Assembly (NCBI GenBank): GCA_041484525.1
Contig: JBGPHT010000179.1
Span: 1-15,427 of the forward strand
DNA length: 15,427 nt
Direction of reading: 5' to 3'
Source: JBGPHT01 sp041484525
GTDB lineage: Bacteria > Acidobacteriota > Terriglobia > Bryobacterales > Bryobacteraceae
Shown: positions 1-8,603 of the stretch, piece by piece
Layout: the number at the start of each line of letters is the position of its first letter
How positions within the stretch are numbered: position 1 is the stretch's first letter
Program-made: the position numbers and the translations under genes
Notes under the pieces: model-generated
What the model was told of the DNA's origin: nothing
Database searches by the model: none
What the model saw: only the letters and a program-made list of their open reading frames with translations

Positions 1-111
1 CACTGGACCGTCCGCGGTTCCAATGCCATCATCGCTCTCCGTTGCTCCCAGCTCAGCGGTCGTTTTCAGGACTTCTGCGAGCCGAGGTCACAACTCCGTA
101 GGGCCGCTTGA
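1..111 (+). pseudogene. C-terminal end of a probable ISKra4-type transposase (cut by window edge)
   Basis: The frame starting at base 1 is open for 36 codons and stops at TGA 109-111. It reads HWTVRGSNAIIALRC followed by LSGRFQDF. This W-x-V-x-G-x-N-A-I-I-A-L-R-C ... L-x-G-R-F-x-D-F pattern resembles the C-terminus I recall for ISKra4-family transposases that are common in Acidobacteria and Planctomycetes. The gene would run in from the left, so whether it is intact cannot be seen. The last dozen residues (after QDF) look less conserved, and the stop sits where such proteins normally end. The family name is from memory of the motif and is moderately sure at best. Confidence 0.5.
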
Positions 112-175
112 TCTTTTGTCACTTTCCTGTCGTGCGCCCGGCGATCGGATGGGCCGAATGGTCTTCGGCAACTGA

Positions 176-385
176 TGCCAAGAATCGAGACGTGAGCCAA
201 TCTCCCGGCCAGCGTTCGCCAGCGTCGCTGACCTCAATCAGCTCCGCCTCTGGATCGGAACCAGGCCAGAAGTGCCGGAGAGTGACTGGTACAAGGACTT
301 CGGTTCATTCAAAGTCTGCGGCCGCGGATCGTATCCGAAGACTTTCCTGCTCCGCGGTCAAGCGGCAAAGGGCGAAGCCCTCTGA
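176..385 (+). pseudogene. Frame-broken remnant of an unidentified protein-coding gene
   Basis: Bases 176-385 are open in one frame for 69 codons and end at TGA 383-385, but contain no ATG. The translation looks like real protein, for example LRLWIGTRPEVPESDWYKDF and later SYPKTFLLRGQAAKGEAL at the C-terminus. The frame 112-195 (ending at TGA 193-195) also reads plausibly and would join it by a single frame change near base 190, giving ...LMPRIET/REPISRP.... I read this as the tail of an older gene that lost its 5' part and acquired a frameshift, possibly when the neighbouring transposon inserted. The family is not recognised. The stretch 386-408 before the next gene holds nothing visible. Confidence 0.3.
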
Positions 386-408
386 TCGCATACGTGCACA
401 ACTATCCC

Positions 409-1539
409 CTACCGCATCACGCCCATCAGCACGTCGTTAGCATAATAATGATCCACGTTCTCGATCGTGATCAGATGATGCTTGATGAACACCGCCGGCG
501 GCGTCGGCTTTCCCCCCAGAATATCGAGCGCCAACCGGATTACTCCCGGCCCATACTTCTCCGGGAAGTACGCCACCGACCCGATCAGCCGCGTGCGCGG
601 CTCGCGCAGCTCCTGACGCCCGTCCGGCTCCGCGTTGTGTCCCACGATGGCGCAGTCGTTCGAGCGGCCCGCCTCTTGAAAGGCGCGCAAGGCGCCCAGC
701 GCGCTGGGGTCGGTCGCCGTCCCCACCAGAATCCGCCGGGCCTTGGACGCGCGCAGGTGCTTGCGGATGCACTCGAGGGTCGCGCGGAACTGGCCGTCGC
801 CATCCACGTGTACGACGCGCGCCGACTCCTCGTCCCGCAGCGTCTCGTGGATCCCCGCCAGCATGCCTCGAATGCGGTCCTGCGGCACCGACCCGGAACG
901 CGTGATCTCCACCATGACGATCTCTTCCGGCGACCCGTCCCAGTGCTTGTTGGCCCAGCGGCCCAGGTGGCGCCCGCCGATCAGCCCGGCCTCGTAGTTG
1001 TTGGCGCCGAAATAAGTGGCGCCGGGGTGCGGAATGTCGATGGCGATCACTGGAATATTGGCTTCCAGGAATTTGCGCGTGATGGCCGGAGCCGCCGCCT
1101 CATCCGCCTGGAACTCGATCGCGAGATCCACCTCTTCGCGGATCAACAGGTCCGCATTGCGCAGCGAAGTTTTGGCGTTGTAGCGGTTGTCCAGCACCAC
1201 CAGTTCGACATGCGCGCGCTCCGACGCCTTCACCAGGCTGGATGACACCTCGCGCGGGAACGAGGAATCCTGACCCTGGGAGGCATAGCCGATGCGATAG
1301 CGGCGGTTCGGCCGGATCTCGGAAACCGCGCGGTATTGGTTCTCGCCGACCTTTTCCAGGAACCCGCAGGAATGCAGCGTATACAGCAGACGGAAGCACA
1401 TGCCCTTGTGATATCCCGTGCGCGCCACGACGTCGCGCAGGCGCAGCACTTCGCCTTCGGTCCGGAATACGCCCAGGACCTCGGCCGCGTGGACGAGTGA
1501 TTTGATGATATAGCGGCTATGATTGGAGCGAGTCAACAT
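409..1539 (-). CDS. IclR-type winged-helix / sugar-binding-protein hybrid transcriptional regulator
   Basis: A 376-residue protein. Residues about 8-70 resemble the N-terminal winged helix of IclR regulators (VHAAEVLGVF, then VLRLRDVVARTGYHKGMCFRLL as helix-turn-helix, then GFLEKVGENQYR as the wing). Residues about 80-345 resemble a type-1 periplasmic sugar-binding fold of the RbsB/Peripla_BP_4 kind (ELVVLDNRYN, EEVDLAIEFQ, IPVIAIDIPHP, EAGLIGGRHLGRWA, VPQDRIRGMLAGI, ARRILVGTATDPSALGALRA). It has no signal peptide, so it should act in the cytoplasm. The ATG at 1539 follows an AGGGGGG run. The gene is divergent from the receptor gene and probably senses the sugar taken up by this locus (inference). 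LacI regulators pair the same binding fold with a different DNA-binding domain; the IclR-type domain here is the unusual part. Confidence 0.85.
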   Translation of the reverse strand: MLTRSNHSRYIIKSLVHAAEVLGVFRTEGEVLRLRDVVARTGYHKGMCFRLLYTLHSCGFLEKVGENQYRAVSEIRPNRRYRIGYASQGQDSSFPREVSSSLVKASERAHVELVVLDNRYNAKTSLRNADLLIREEVDLAIEFQADEAAAPAITRKFLEANIPVIAIDIPHPGATYFGANNYEAGLIGGRHLGRWANKHWDGSPEEIVMVEITRSGSVPQDRIRGMLAGIHETLRDEESARVVHVDGDGQFRATLECIRKHLRASKARRILVGTATDPSALGALRAFQEAGRSNDCAIVGHNAEPDGRQELREPRTRLIGSVAYFPEKYGPGVIRLALDILGGKPTPPAVFIKHHLITIENVDHYYANDVLMGVMR

Positions 1540-1570
1540 GGCCGGCCCCCCTGTTATCCAGTTTTGCTAT

Positions 1571-1600
1571 TTATAACACGTCGCCCGCCTCGAGGTCCAA
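1571..1600 (-). promoter_or_regulatory. Candidate promoter of the regulator gene
   Basis: On the minus strand TTGGAC (1600-1595) and TTATAA (1576-1571) are separated by 18 bases and lie about 32 bases upstream of the regulator ATG. An inverted repeat TGTTAT (1552-1557) / ATAACA (1573-1578) overlaps the -10 box and the expected start point, which would suit autoregulation. This is only a match to the sigma-70 consensus by eye. Confidence 0.3.
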
Positions 1601-1724
1601 CCAAATGCCCGTCGAGTCCAGCAAACGCAGTCGTAATACCCTCCAGAATAGACACTTGGACGCAAAGGTAACAACTCAGCACGCGTTTTGCATTCCGAAA
1701 CGGCTATACCGCAGCCGAATCTGT

Positions 1725-1754
1725 TTGGCGTATGGTCCCGTACGGGACTAAAAT
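1725..1754 (+). promoter_or_regulatory. Candidate promoter with palindromic operator for the receptor operon
   Basis: TTGGCG (1725-1730) and TAAAAT (1749-1754) are 18 bases apart, four of six and five of six matches to the sigma-70 boxes. The spacer contains a perfect 14-base palindrome, GTCCCGTACGGGAC (1735-1748), directly against the -10 box. This is a classic place for a repressor operator, and the regulator encoded next door is the obvious candidate to bind it. Transcription would start near 1761, which makes the ATG at 1755 unusable and favours the ATG at 1785. Confidence 0.45.
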
Positions 1755-1784
1755 ATGCGCCAGAGAAAGGGGTCCTCTGTAACT

Positions 1785-4700
1785 ATGCGCATCTGGATTG
1801 CCACGTTGCTATTCACGCTCTCTGCTGTGGCGCAGACCAACCGCGGAAGCCTCTCCGGAACCGTCTTCGACCAATCCCAAGGGGTGGTCGCCGGCGCCAG
1901 CATCACCCTCACCAGCCTCGGGACCAACGAAATCCGCAAGGCGACCACGGGCGAGAGCGGCGCCTATGCGTTCCTGAACCTGGAACCTGTCACGTACCGG
2001 CTGGAAGTGGAATCGCCGGGCTTCAAGAAATCCGTGACCGAGAGCCTCAAGATCGATACCGCCGGCAACGCCTCCGTCAATGTGACACTCGAGGCCGGCT
2101 CGGTGGACACCAAGGTCACGGTCACGGCGGAGGCCGCGCTCGTGAACACGGAATCCGGCACCACCAGCAGCACCGTCACGGAGCGCGAAATCCAGGACGT
2201 GCCACTGGTCAACCGCAGCGTGCTCGACTTGGCGCTGACGCTTCCGAATGTCTCGGGCGATGCGGGCAGCGAAAACCCGGTGCTGGTTACCGTCACTACC
2301 TGTCCCGGCTGCAACTTGAGCGTGGGCGGCGGACGGCCCCTCAGCACCCAGATGACGGCCGACGGCACTAACAACACCGGCATCAGCCTCGGCCGCACGA
2401 TGGTCAGCTTCTCCCCCGAAACCGTGCAGGAGTTCACGGTGCAGACCACGGCGTACTCCGCGGAGTATGGGAACACCGGCGGCGGCATCATCAATGCCAC
2501 CACGAAATCGGGCACCAACCGGTTCACCGGGACGGCGCTCTGGTTCAACCGCAACCCCGAATTCGCCGCTGCGCCGTTCACGCTGGCCAGCACCAACCGC
2601 CCGCAGCCGACGCTGAAATACAACCAGTTTTCCATCGCCGCCGGCGGCCCCGTCTGGATCCCCAAGGTCTACAACGGCAAGAACAAGACCTTCTGGTTCG
2701 CCGCGTATGAGCCGTTCTATCGCCGCGACCACCTGGATCAATATGGCCTGCTCCCCACCGGCGCCATGCGCCAGGGCGATTTCAGCGACGTGGTGAATAC
2801 CGCCAGCGGCTGGCTCCCCAAAGCCGTGGCCGCGCAGTTCGCGTCGATTGCGCCCGCCGCCGTGGCGCCGGTCGACAGCGCCATCTATCAGAACTACAAC
2901 CTGGTGAACGGCAATCAATTCACTCCGATCACACTGGCCACGGGCGCCACCGCGACGCAGTTCCCCAACAACGTGATTCCCAAAACGATGCAGGATGCCT
3001 CGGCGCTGAAAGCGGCCGCCCTGGTGGCTCCCGCCGGCGCTTACTACCTGAACAGCAACGGCCTGATCTCGAACGCCCTCCTGCCGCGGCGGCTCCGCCA
3101 GAACGAGACGCGTTTTACCGTGCGCGTCGACCACAGTTTCAGCGACATGAACCGGCTCTACGGCCGCTACACCCAAACCCCCATCGTGAAGACGCAGGAC
3201 ACGCCGCTCAGCCCCACCAGCAACGCCGCCGAGTATAGCTGGGCCAAGCAGGCGATGTTGGCCGACACCCACACCTTCTCCGCGACGACATACAACGACC
3301 TGCGGCTGAACTACACACGCGGCCGTTTCAGCGGGACCGTGGCGCCCGAATACGACGCCAAAACCGGAACCAACGTCAACACGCTGCTGGGCCTTCCGAA
3401 CATTACCAAAGGCGGCGTCCCCGGCCTGAACACACTCTTCCCCGGCAGTTCGCTCGGCGGCGGCGGCAGCACGGCGACCGGCATCGGCGGCGGCGGCTCG
3501 ACCCAGAACGAAGACCGCGAAGAACGGTACGCCGTCACCGATATCGTCTACAAAGTTCACGGAGCCATGAGCTTCAAAATCGGGACTGATATTTCCCACG
3601 CGCTACAGAATGTGACTCCGCTGTTTGCGGCGCTCGGCGGCCAGTATCCGTTCGCGGCTACCCAGACCAACTCCACTAACACCGCGGCCGGCACCGGCGG
3701 CAGCCCATGGGCCAGCTTCCTGCTGGGCGTCCCCAACGGCAATGTGACGCTGCGCAGCGTCGAGATCCCGTATTACTACCGCTGGAACGCCGGGGCTCTC
3801 TTCATCCAGGACGATTGGAAAGTGAAGCCGAACCTGACGCTGAATCTCGGCCTGCGCTGGAGCGTGCAGATGCCGCGCACCGAGAAGTACGACAACCAGG
3901 GCGTGTTCCGGCCCGACCTGGCGCAGAGCGCTCCACTGGCGTCGCCGCTCACCCTGACCGATGGCGAGGTCGTCCGTTCCGTGCTGGTCCCGCCGTTCGT
4001 TTTCAGCGGACGCGGCGGCAATTCCCGATACCTCACGCCGACCGATTACCGCGCCTTCGAACCGCGCTTCGGTTTCGCCTGGAGCCCGCCGTTCCTGCGC
4101 GACCGCCACCTGACGTTCCGCGGCGGCTACGGACTTTCGCACGCTCCCGTGACCGGCAGCTTCCGCCTGCCGACTCCCGATTTCGGCGCCACTTCGAATT
4201 TCGCCAGCACCAGTCCCTCGAGCACGGCCAACCCGCAATACGTCATGCGGCTCGGCTCCAATCCGCCGGTATTGAGCGGCGGCACCGCGGCGCAGACCAT
4301 CGCGGCCCCGGATAACGGTGTGGTGACCACCAACAGCCTCTACTATCTGGGCGTCGGCGGCTTCGCCATTTCGCAGAATTACAAGACGCCCTACGTGCAG
4401 AACTGGAACGTCACGATGTCGCTGCAGTTGAACAAGTCGACGTCGATGGAGGTTTCCTACGTCGGTCTCAAGGGCACCCACCTGTTCCTGGGCAGGGTCA
4501 ACCTCAACCCCAAGAATCAGGCGCTGCTCAACGCCCAGAACGCCGCCAACATCAACACAGCGACCACCGTTACCGATCCGCTGGGACGCAAGAACCCGTT
4601 CACCGGCGCCGCCCTGACGGTGCAGAACGGCAGCCTGGGCAGCCCGTACCTGGGCTTCTCCAGCATCACGCAACTGTATGATGCCACCGCCAACAGCATT

Positions 4701-5765
4701 CGGCACGCCGGCTACGTCAGCTTCATCCACCGCGTCGGCGGCGGTGTCACTTTCACCGCGAACTACACCTGGGCCAAATCGATCGACGACGCTTCCTCTT
4801 CGAGCGGCGACAAGAACGTGTTGACTTCGGTCGGCGGTTTCACCGACGGTCAGGCGGCCTTCGGCGCCGCGCGGTCCAACGACCGCTCCGTCTCCACTTT
4901 CGACCAGCGCCACGTCATCAACGGCACGTTCATCTGGGACCTGCCGTTCGGCCACGGACGCCAGTTGCTGGCCAACACCTGGAAACCGCTGCAGTACGCC
5001 ATTGGCGGATGGACCCTTAGCGGCACCGTCAAGTACAACAGCGGCTTCCCCTACATGCCATACCTCTCGGATACCAACCAGCTCGGCGACATTACGCATA
5101 CCGCCCGGCCGGACCTCACTCCCGGAGTGCCGCTGGTGAACCCGCTGTACGACCGCAACTGCCCCACCGGCACCGGCTGCCAGCCGTACGTGAACCCGTC
5201 GGCCTTCGCGCGCCCCGCGCTGGGCGCATTCGGCACCGCACCGCGCACTCTCGATGGCGTCCGTGGACCGTGGTCGCAGTGGATCAACGGCTCCATCCAG
5301 AAAGATTTCTACCTGGGTGAAAGTCACCGGCGCAAGATCCAGTTCCGCATGGATGCGCTCAACGCGCTGAACCATCCGGTGTTCGCGGTCTATCCGAACA
5401 ACGCCGGCGGCGCCGATTACATGGGCGCTCCCAGCACCGCCGCCCTCAATGCGACGGACTACAATACCTGGGCCACCGCCAACAATCAGCCCTTGGCCGC
5501 TACCACCGCGGGCACGGCGCAGTTGAACCAGATCAACGCCATGGTGAATGCGCAGAAGAATGCGGCCGGCGCTCTGCCCGTCAATTTCTTCGCCATCCCG
5601 CTGCAGGCGAATTTCTACGGCAAGGCGGCGGCATCGTACGATATCACAACGCTGGCAGGCTACAAGAATTTCCGCCTGCGCCAGGCCTACGCCACCAACT
5701 TCGGCACCGTGTATCAGAACGGCTCGCCGAGGTACATCCAGTTTGGTTTGAAGCTGTACTTTTGA
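1785..5765 (+). CDS. TonB-dependent outer-membrane receptor, Oar-like, with carboxypeptidase-regulatory-like domain
   Basis: A 1326-residue protein. It begins with a signal peptide (MRIWIATLLFTLSAVA, cut likely just before QT). A CarboxypepD_reg-like beta-sandwich follows at about 19-105 (GSLSGTVFDQSQGVVAGASI ... GAYAFLNLEPVTYRLEV). Then comes a plug region (about 130-240, including VTERE, PLVNRSVLDLAL and the Gly/Thr-rich TADGTNN stretch). The rest is a long beta-barrel rich in aromatic and Asn residues that ends in LKLYF with the terminal Phe typical of outer-membrane barrels. Such receptors are highly expanded in Acidobacteriota and are thought to import glycans or sugars with TonB energy. 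The same frame is open from ATG 1755, but AAAGGGG at 1766-1772 and the promoter placement favour 1785. The substrate is inferred from the downstream genes, probably rhamnose or a rhamnose-containing glycan. Confidence 0.9.
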   Translation: MRIWIATLLFTLSAVAQTNRGSLSGTVFDQSQGVVAGASITLTSLGTNEIRKATTGESGAYAFLNLEPVTYRLEVESPGFKKSVTESLKIDTAGNASVNVTLEAGSVDTKVTVTAEAALVNTESGTTSSTVTEREIQDVPLVNRSVLDLALTLPNVSGDAGSENPVLVTVTTCPGCNLSVGGGRPLSTQMTADGTNNTGISLGRTMVSFSPETVQEFTVQTTAYSAEYGNTGGGIINATTKSGTNRFTGTALWFNRNPEFAAAPFTLASTNRPQPTLKYNQFSIAAGGPVWIPKVYNGKNKTFWFAAYEPFYRRDHLDQYGLLPTGAMRQGDFSDVVNTASGWLPKAVAAQFASIAPAAVAPVDSAIYQNYNLVNGNQFTPITLATGATATQFPNNVIPKTMQDASALKAAALVAPAGAYYLNSNGLISNALLPRRLRQNETRFTVRVDHSFSDMNRLYGRYTQTPIVKTQDTPLSPTSNAAEYSWAKQAMLADTHTFSATTYNDLRLNYTRGRFSGTVAPEYDAKTGTNVNTLLGLPNITKGGVPGLNTLFPGSSLGGGGSTATGIGGGGSTQNEDREERYAVTDIVYKVHGAMSFKIGTDISHALQNVTPLFAALGGQYPFAATQTNSTNTAAGTGGSPWASFLLGVPNGNVTLRSVEIPYYYRWNAGALFIQDDWKVKPNLTLNLGLRWSVQMPRTEKYDNQGVFRPDLAQSAPLASPLTLTDGEVVRSVLVPPFVFSGRGGNSRYLTPTDYRAFEPRFGFAWSPPFLRDRHLTFRGGYGLSHAPVTGSFRLPTPDFGATSNFASTSPSSTANPQYVMRLGSNPPVLSGGTAAQTIAAPDNGVVTTNSLYYLGVGGFAISQNYKTPYVQNWNVTMSLQLNKSTSMEVSYVGLKGTHLFLGRVNLNPKNQALLNAQNAANINTATTVTDPLGRKNPFTGAALTVQNGSLGSPYLGFSSITQLYDATANSIRHAGYVSFIHRVGGGVTFTANYTWAKSIDDASSSSGDKNVLTSVGGFTDGQAAFGAARSNDRSVSTFDQRHVINGTFIWDLPFGHGRQLLANTWKPLQYAIGGWTLSGTVKYNSGFPYMPYLSDTNQLGDITHTARPDLTPGVPLVNPLYDRNCPTGTGCQPYVNPSAFARPALGAFGTAPRTLDGVRGPWSQWINGSIQKDFYLGESHRRKIQFRMDALNALNHPVFAVYPNNAGGADYMGAPSTAALNATDYNTWATANNQPLAATTAGTAQLNQINAMVNAQKNAAGALPVNFFAIPLQANFYGKAAASYDITTLAGYKNFRLRQAYATNFGTVYQNGSPRYIQFGLKLYF

Positions 5766-5777
5766 AATGGAGTGGCC

Positions 5778-5872
5778 GCTGAGCATTCACCGCCGAGACG
5801 CCGAGATCGCTGAGTTTTTGGATCAATACTTTCTTCTCAGCGGTCTCGGCGTCTCGGCGGTGAATGCTTAGC
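5778..5872. repeat. Large inverted repeat with 37-base arms and tandem octamers
   Basis: Arms 5778-5814 and 5836-5872 are complementary over 37 positions, with only two G-U wobble pairs at the RNA level, around a 21-base T-rich loop. Each arm contains an 8-base unit repeated about three times (CGCCGAGA, CGCCGAGA, then TCGCTGAG). It fills most of the gap between the receptor and isomerase genes. It could attenuate transcription or protect the receptor mRNA end, or be a dispersed palindromic element. It is not a textbook terminator because no clean T-run follows the stem. Confidence 0.85.
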
Positions 5873-5900
5873 ATTTGTTTCATAATTAGAAATCACCTTC

Positions 5901-7097
5901 ATGAAACTCAACGGCAAACCGGCCGGCCTCCTCACGCAGGCGCTCGACCGCCTGCAGATCGAGCTTCCGTCCTGGGGCTTTGCCAATACCGGGACGCGCT
6001 TCGGAAAGTTCCTGCAGGCGGCCGCCGCCACCACCGTCGAAGAAAAGTTTAGCGACGCGGGTATGGTCCACAGCCTCACCGGCATCTGCCCGACTGTCGC
6101 CCTGCACGTGCTGTGGGATTTGCCCAACGGCATCGCCGACGCGGCTCGCGTGCGCACCCTCGCTGACCGTTTCGGCGTGCGCGCCGGCTCCATCAACCCC
6201 AACGTCTTCCAGGACCAGTGCTACAAGCATGGCTCGTTGGGTAATCCCGATCCGCAGGTGCGGCAGACGGCGCTGCAACACTTGCTCGACTCGGCCGATA
6301 TCTCGGCAGCGACCGCGAGCCGCGACGTGTCGCTCTGGTTCGCCGACGGCTCCAACTATCCCGGCACGGCCAACATCCGCCAGCGCAAGGCGTGGTTCGA
6401 GGAGGGCCTGCGGCAGTTGCATGAGCGCCTCTCGGGCGATCGCCGTATGCTCGTCGAGTACAAGCCTTTCGAGCCGGCTTTCTACCACACCGATATCGCC
6501 GATTGGGGCATGGCGCTGCTGCTCGCACGCACCGCTGGGCCGCGCGCGCGCGTTCTGGTCGACACCGGTCACCACTATCAGGCGCAGAACATCGAGCAGA
6601 TCGTGGCCTGGCTGCTCGCCGAAAAAATGCTGGGCGGCTTCCACTTCAACGACCGCCGGTACGCCGATGACGACCTCACGCTCGGCTCCATCGACCCCTA
6701 CCAGGTCTTCCGAATCTTCAACGAGATTTTCCACTACGAGTGGGAGACCGGGGAGCGTCCCGACATTGCGTTCATGATCGACCAGAGCCATAATCTCAAG
6801 GGCAAGATGGAGGCGATGATCCAGACCGTGACCACTGCGCAGGAGTTGTACGCCAAGGCCGCGATCGTGGACCGCGAGCGACTGCGCGACGCCCAGGCGC
6901 GCTCGGCGCTGGTCGACGCGGAGACTTGTCTCAAAGACGCGTTCTCGACCGACGTGCGCCCGGCGATCCGCGAATGGGCCCTCAGCCGCGGATTGCCGGA
7001 GGACCCGATGGCCGCGTTCCGCCAGAGCGGATATCTCGAGCGCATCACCGCCGAGCGGGCCGAGAAGAACGCCGCCTCCCTGACCAGCTATGCGTGA
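5901..7097 (+). CDS. rhaI: L-rhamnose isomerase (RhaI type, Pseudomonas stutzeri-like)
   Basis: A 398-residue TIM-barrel sugar isomerase that converts L-rhamnose to L-rhamnulose in the cytoplasm using divalent metal. Candidate metal ligands are E186 (LVEYKP), D221 (LVDTGHH), H248 (GGFHFND) and D294 (MIDQSHN). H224, D256 and D258 would form the catalytic site. As I recall the P. stutzeri enzyme (E219, D254, H281, D327; H257, D289, D291), all of these fit a constant offset of 33. K188 also fits. This is the RhaI group, distinct from E. coli RhaA. Only a weak ribosome-binding sequence precedes the ATG, just after the large hairpin. The stop codon overlaps the next start (TGATG), so the isomerase and the ATPase are translationally coupled. 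Confidence 0.88.
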   Translation: MKLNGKPAGLLTQALDRLQIELPSWGFANTGTRFGKFLQAAAATTVEEKFSDAGMVHSLTGICPTVALHVLWDLPNGIADAARVRTLADRFGVRAGSINPNVFQDQCYKHGSLGNPDPQVRQTALQHLLDSADISAATASRDVSLWFADGSNYPGTANIRQRKAWFEEGLRQLHERLSGDRRMLVEYKPFEPAFYHTDIADWGMALLLARTAGPRARVLVDTGHHYQAQNIEQIVAWLLAEKMLGGFHFNDRRYADDDLTLGSIDPYQVFRIFNEIFHYEWETGERPDIAFMIDQSHNLKGKMEAMIQTVTTAQELYAKAAIVDRERLRDAQARSALVDAETCLKDAFSTDVRPAIREWALSRGLPEDPMAAFRQSGYLERITAERAEKNAASLTSYA

Positions 7098-8593
7098 TGC
7101 TCCTTCAAGCCACCGGCATCACTAAATCCTTCGCCGGCGTCGAGGCGCTGAAGGGCGTCTCCTTCGAGCTCTGCGCGGGCGAAGTCCACGCCCTCATCGG
7201 CGAAAACGGCGCGGGCAAATCCACTCTCATCAAGATCGTGACGGGTGCCGTCCGTCCCGATTCGGGCGAGCTCCGCATTGCCGGCGAACTGGTCCACGAG
7301 AACAGCCCGAGACTGGCGCATTCGCTGGGCATCGCTGCCGTCTACCAGCAGCCGGCGCTGTTTGCTCACTTGACCGTAGCGGAGAATATCGCGCTGGCGC
7401 TCGAATCGGGCGGACTGTGGCGCCGCATTAACTGGAAGGCCCGCGCGCGCCAGGCGGCGCAGCTCCTCGAGCAGGCTGGCGCCGACATTCACCCCGGTCG
7501 CCTCGCCGGCACGCTCAGCATGCCCGAGCAGCAGCTTGTCGAAATCGCCAAGGCCACCGGCGCCGGGGCCCGCATCCTGATCCTGGATGAGCCCACCGCC
7601 TCGCTCACCGAGCGTGAAGTTGCGAGCCTGTTCCGCACCATCGCCGACCTGCGCGCAAACGGCGTCGGCATCATCTACATTTCGCATCGCCTGGAAGAGA
7701 TCGCCGCCATCGCCGATCGCGTCACCGTGCTGCGCGATGGGCGGAGCATCGCGACGCGCCCGCGTGACGAGGTGGATCGCGCCGAGTTGATCCGCCTGAT
7801 GGTAGGCCGCGAAATCTCCGCGATTTTCCCCAAGCGCGAAGTGCCCATCGGCGACGTGGTTCTCGAAACTCGCGCGCTCTCGAGCCGCGCCGCCGGCGTG
7901 CGCGACGTCTCACTCACGGTTCGAGCCGGTGAGATCCTGGGACTGGCAGGCCTCGTCGGCTCCGGCCGCACCCAGCTTGCCGAGACGCTCTTCGGTCTCA
8001 CGCCGGCGGACACGGGCGAAATCCGGCTGCGCGGCCAGCCGGTCCACATCGATTCGCCGTCCGCCGCCATCCAGCTCGGAATCGGCTACGTGCCGGAGGA
8101 TCGGCGGCAGCACGGCGTGGTGCTCGACCTGCCCATCGGCGCCAATATCAGTCTCGCGAGTCTGGCGGCGGTTTCGCGCCGCGGACTGATCGACGGCACC
8201 CTCGAAGCGCAACTGGCATGCGGGTATGTGGAGAAGCTGCGAATCAAGACGCCCTCCATTCACTCCGAAGCCGGTTCGCTCTCCGGTGGCAATCAACAGA
8301 AGGTGGCGCTGGCGCGCTGGCTGGCCATCCGCCCCGACATTCTCATCCTCGACGAGCCGACCCAAGGCGTGGACGTCGGCTCGAAATCCGAAATCCACGC
8401 CCTGATGGTCGATTTGGCGCAACAGGGATTGGCGATTATCATGATCTCTTCGGAGTTGCCGGAGATTTTGGGAATGAGCGATCGCATTGCAGTGTTGCAC
8501 GCCGGCAGCGTGGCCGGCGTCCTGTCGCGCCAGGAGGCCACACAGCCGAAAATTCTCGCGCTGGCCCTGGGGCACTCTGTGGAGGCAGCGTGA
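7097..8593 (+). CDS. rhaT: Sugar ABC transporter ATP-binding protein, two ABC domains (RhaT-like)
   Basis: A 498-residue double ABC ATPase of the RbsA/XylG/RhaT kind that powers inner-membrane sugar import. The first domain has Walker A GENGAGKS (35-42), a signature-position LSMPEQQ (140-146), Walker B ILILDE (160-165) and the switch His197. The second has a degenerate Walker A, GLVGSGRT (285-292), with Arg in place of Lys. It also has signature LSGGNQQ (395-401), Walker B ILILDE (415-420), and Ser at the switch position (ISSELPE). A weakened second site is usual in this family. The frame is open farther upstream, but homology starts at MLLQATGITKSFAGV and this ATG overlaps the isomerase stop by one base. 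The rhamnose assignment comes from the neighbouring isomerase. Confidence 0.92.
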   Translation: MLLQATGITKSFAGVEALKGVSFELCAGEVHALIGENGAGKSTLIKIVTGAVRPDSGELRIAGELVHENSPRLAHSLGIAAVYQQPALFAHLTVAENIALALESGGLWRRINWKARARQAAQLLEQAGADIHPGRLAGTLSMPEQQLVEIAKATGAGARILILDEPTASLTEREVASLFRTIADLRANGVGIIYISHRLEEIAAIADRVTVLRDGRSIATRPRDEVDRAELIRLMVGREISAIFPKREVPIGDVVLETRALSSRAAGVRDVSLTVRAGEILGLAGLVGSGRTQLAETLFGLTPADTGEIRLRGQPVHIDSPSAAIQLGIGYVPEDRRQHGVVLDLPIGANISLASLAAVSRRGLIDGTLEAQLACGYVEKLRIKTPSIHSEAGSLSGGNQQKVALARWLAIRPDILILDEPTQGVDVGSKSEIHALMVDLAQQGLAIIMISSELPEILGMSDRIAVLHAGSVAGVLSRQEATQPKILALALGHSVEAA

Positions 8594-8603
8594 TGTGGGC
8601 CCG

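Noticed and set aside
394..1245. 283-codon plus-strand open frame opposite the regulator
   Set aside because: Its Arg/His-rich translation has no family features, while the minus-strand frame encodes a clear two-domain regulator.
1809..5786. Two very long open frames on the minus strand opposite the receptor gene (596 and 727 codons)
   Set aside because: They are Arg/Gly/Val-rich shadows caused by high GC at third positions of the receptor gene. They show no recognisable domains, while the plus-strand frame has a signal peptide, domains and a barrel C-terminus.
6926..7096. N-terminal extension of the ATPase frame
   Set aside because: It translates the isomerase gene in another frame, is Arg-rich, and lies before the usual ABC N-terminus. 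The ATG at 7097 overlapping the isomerase stop is a better start.
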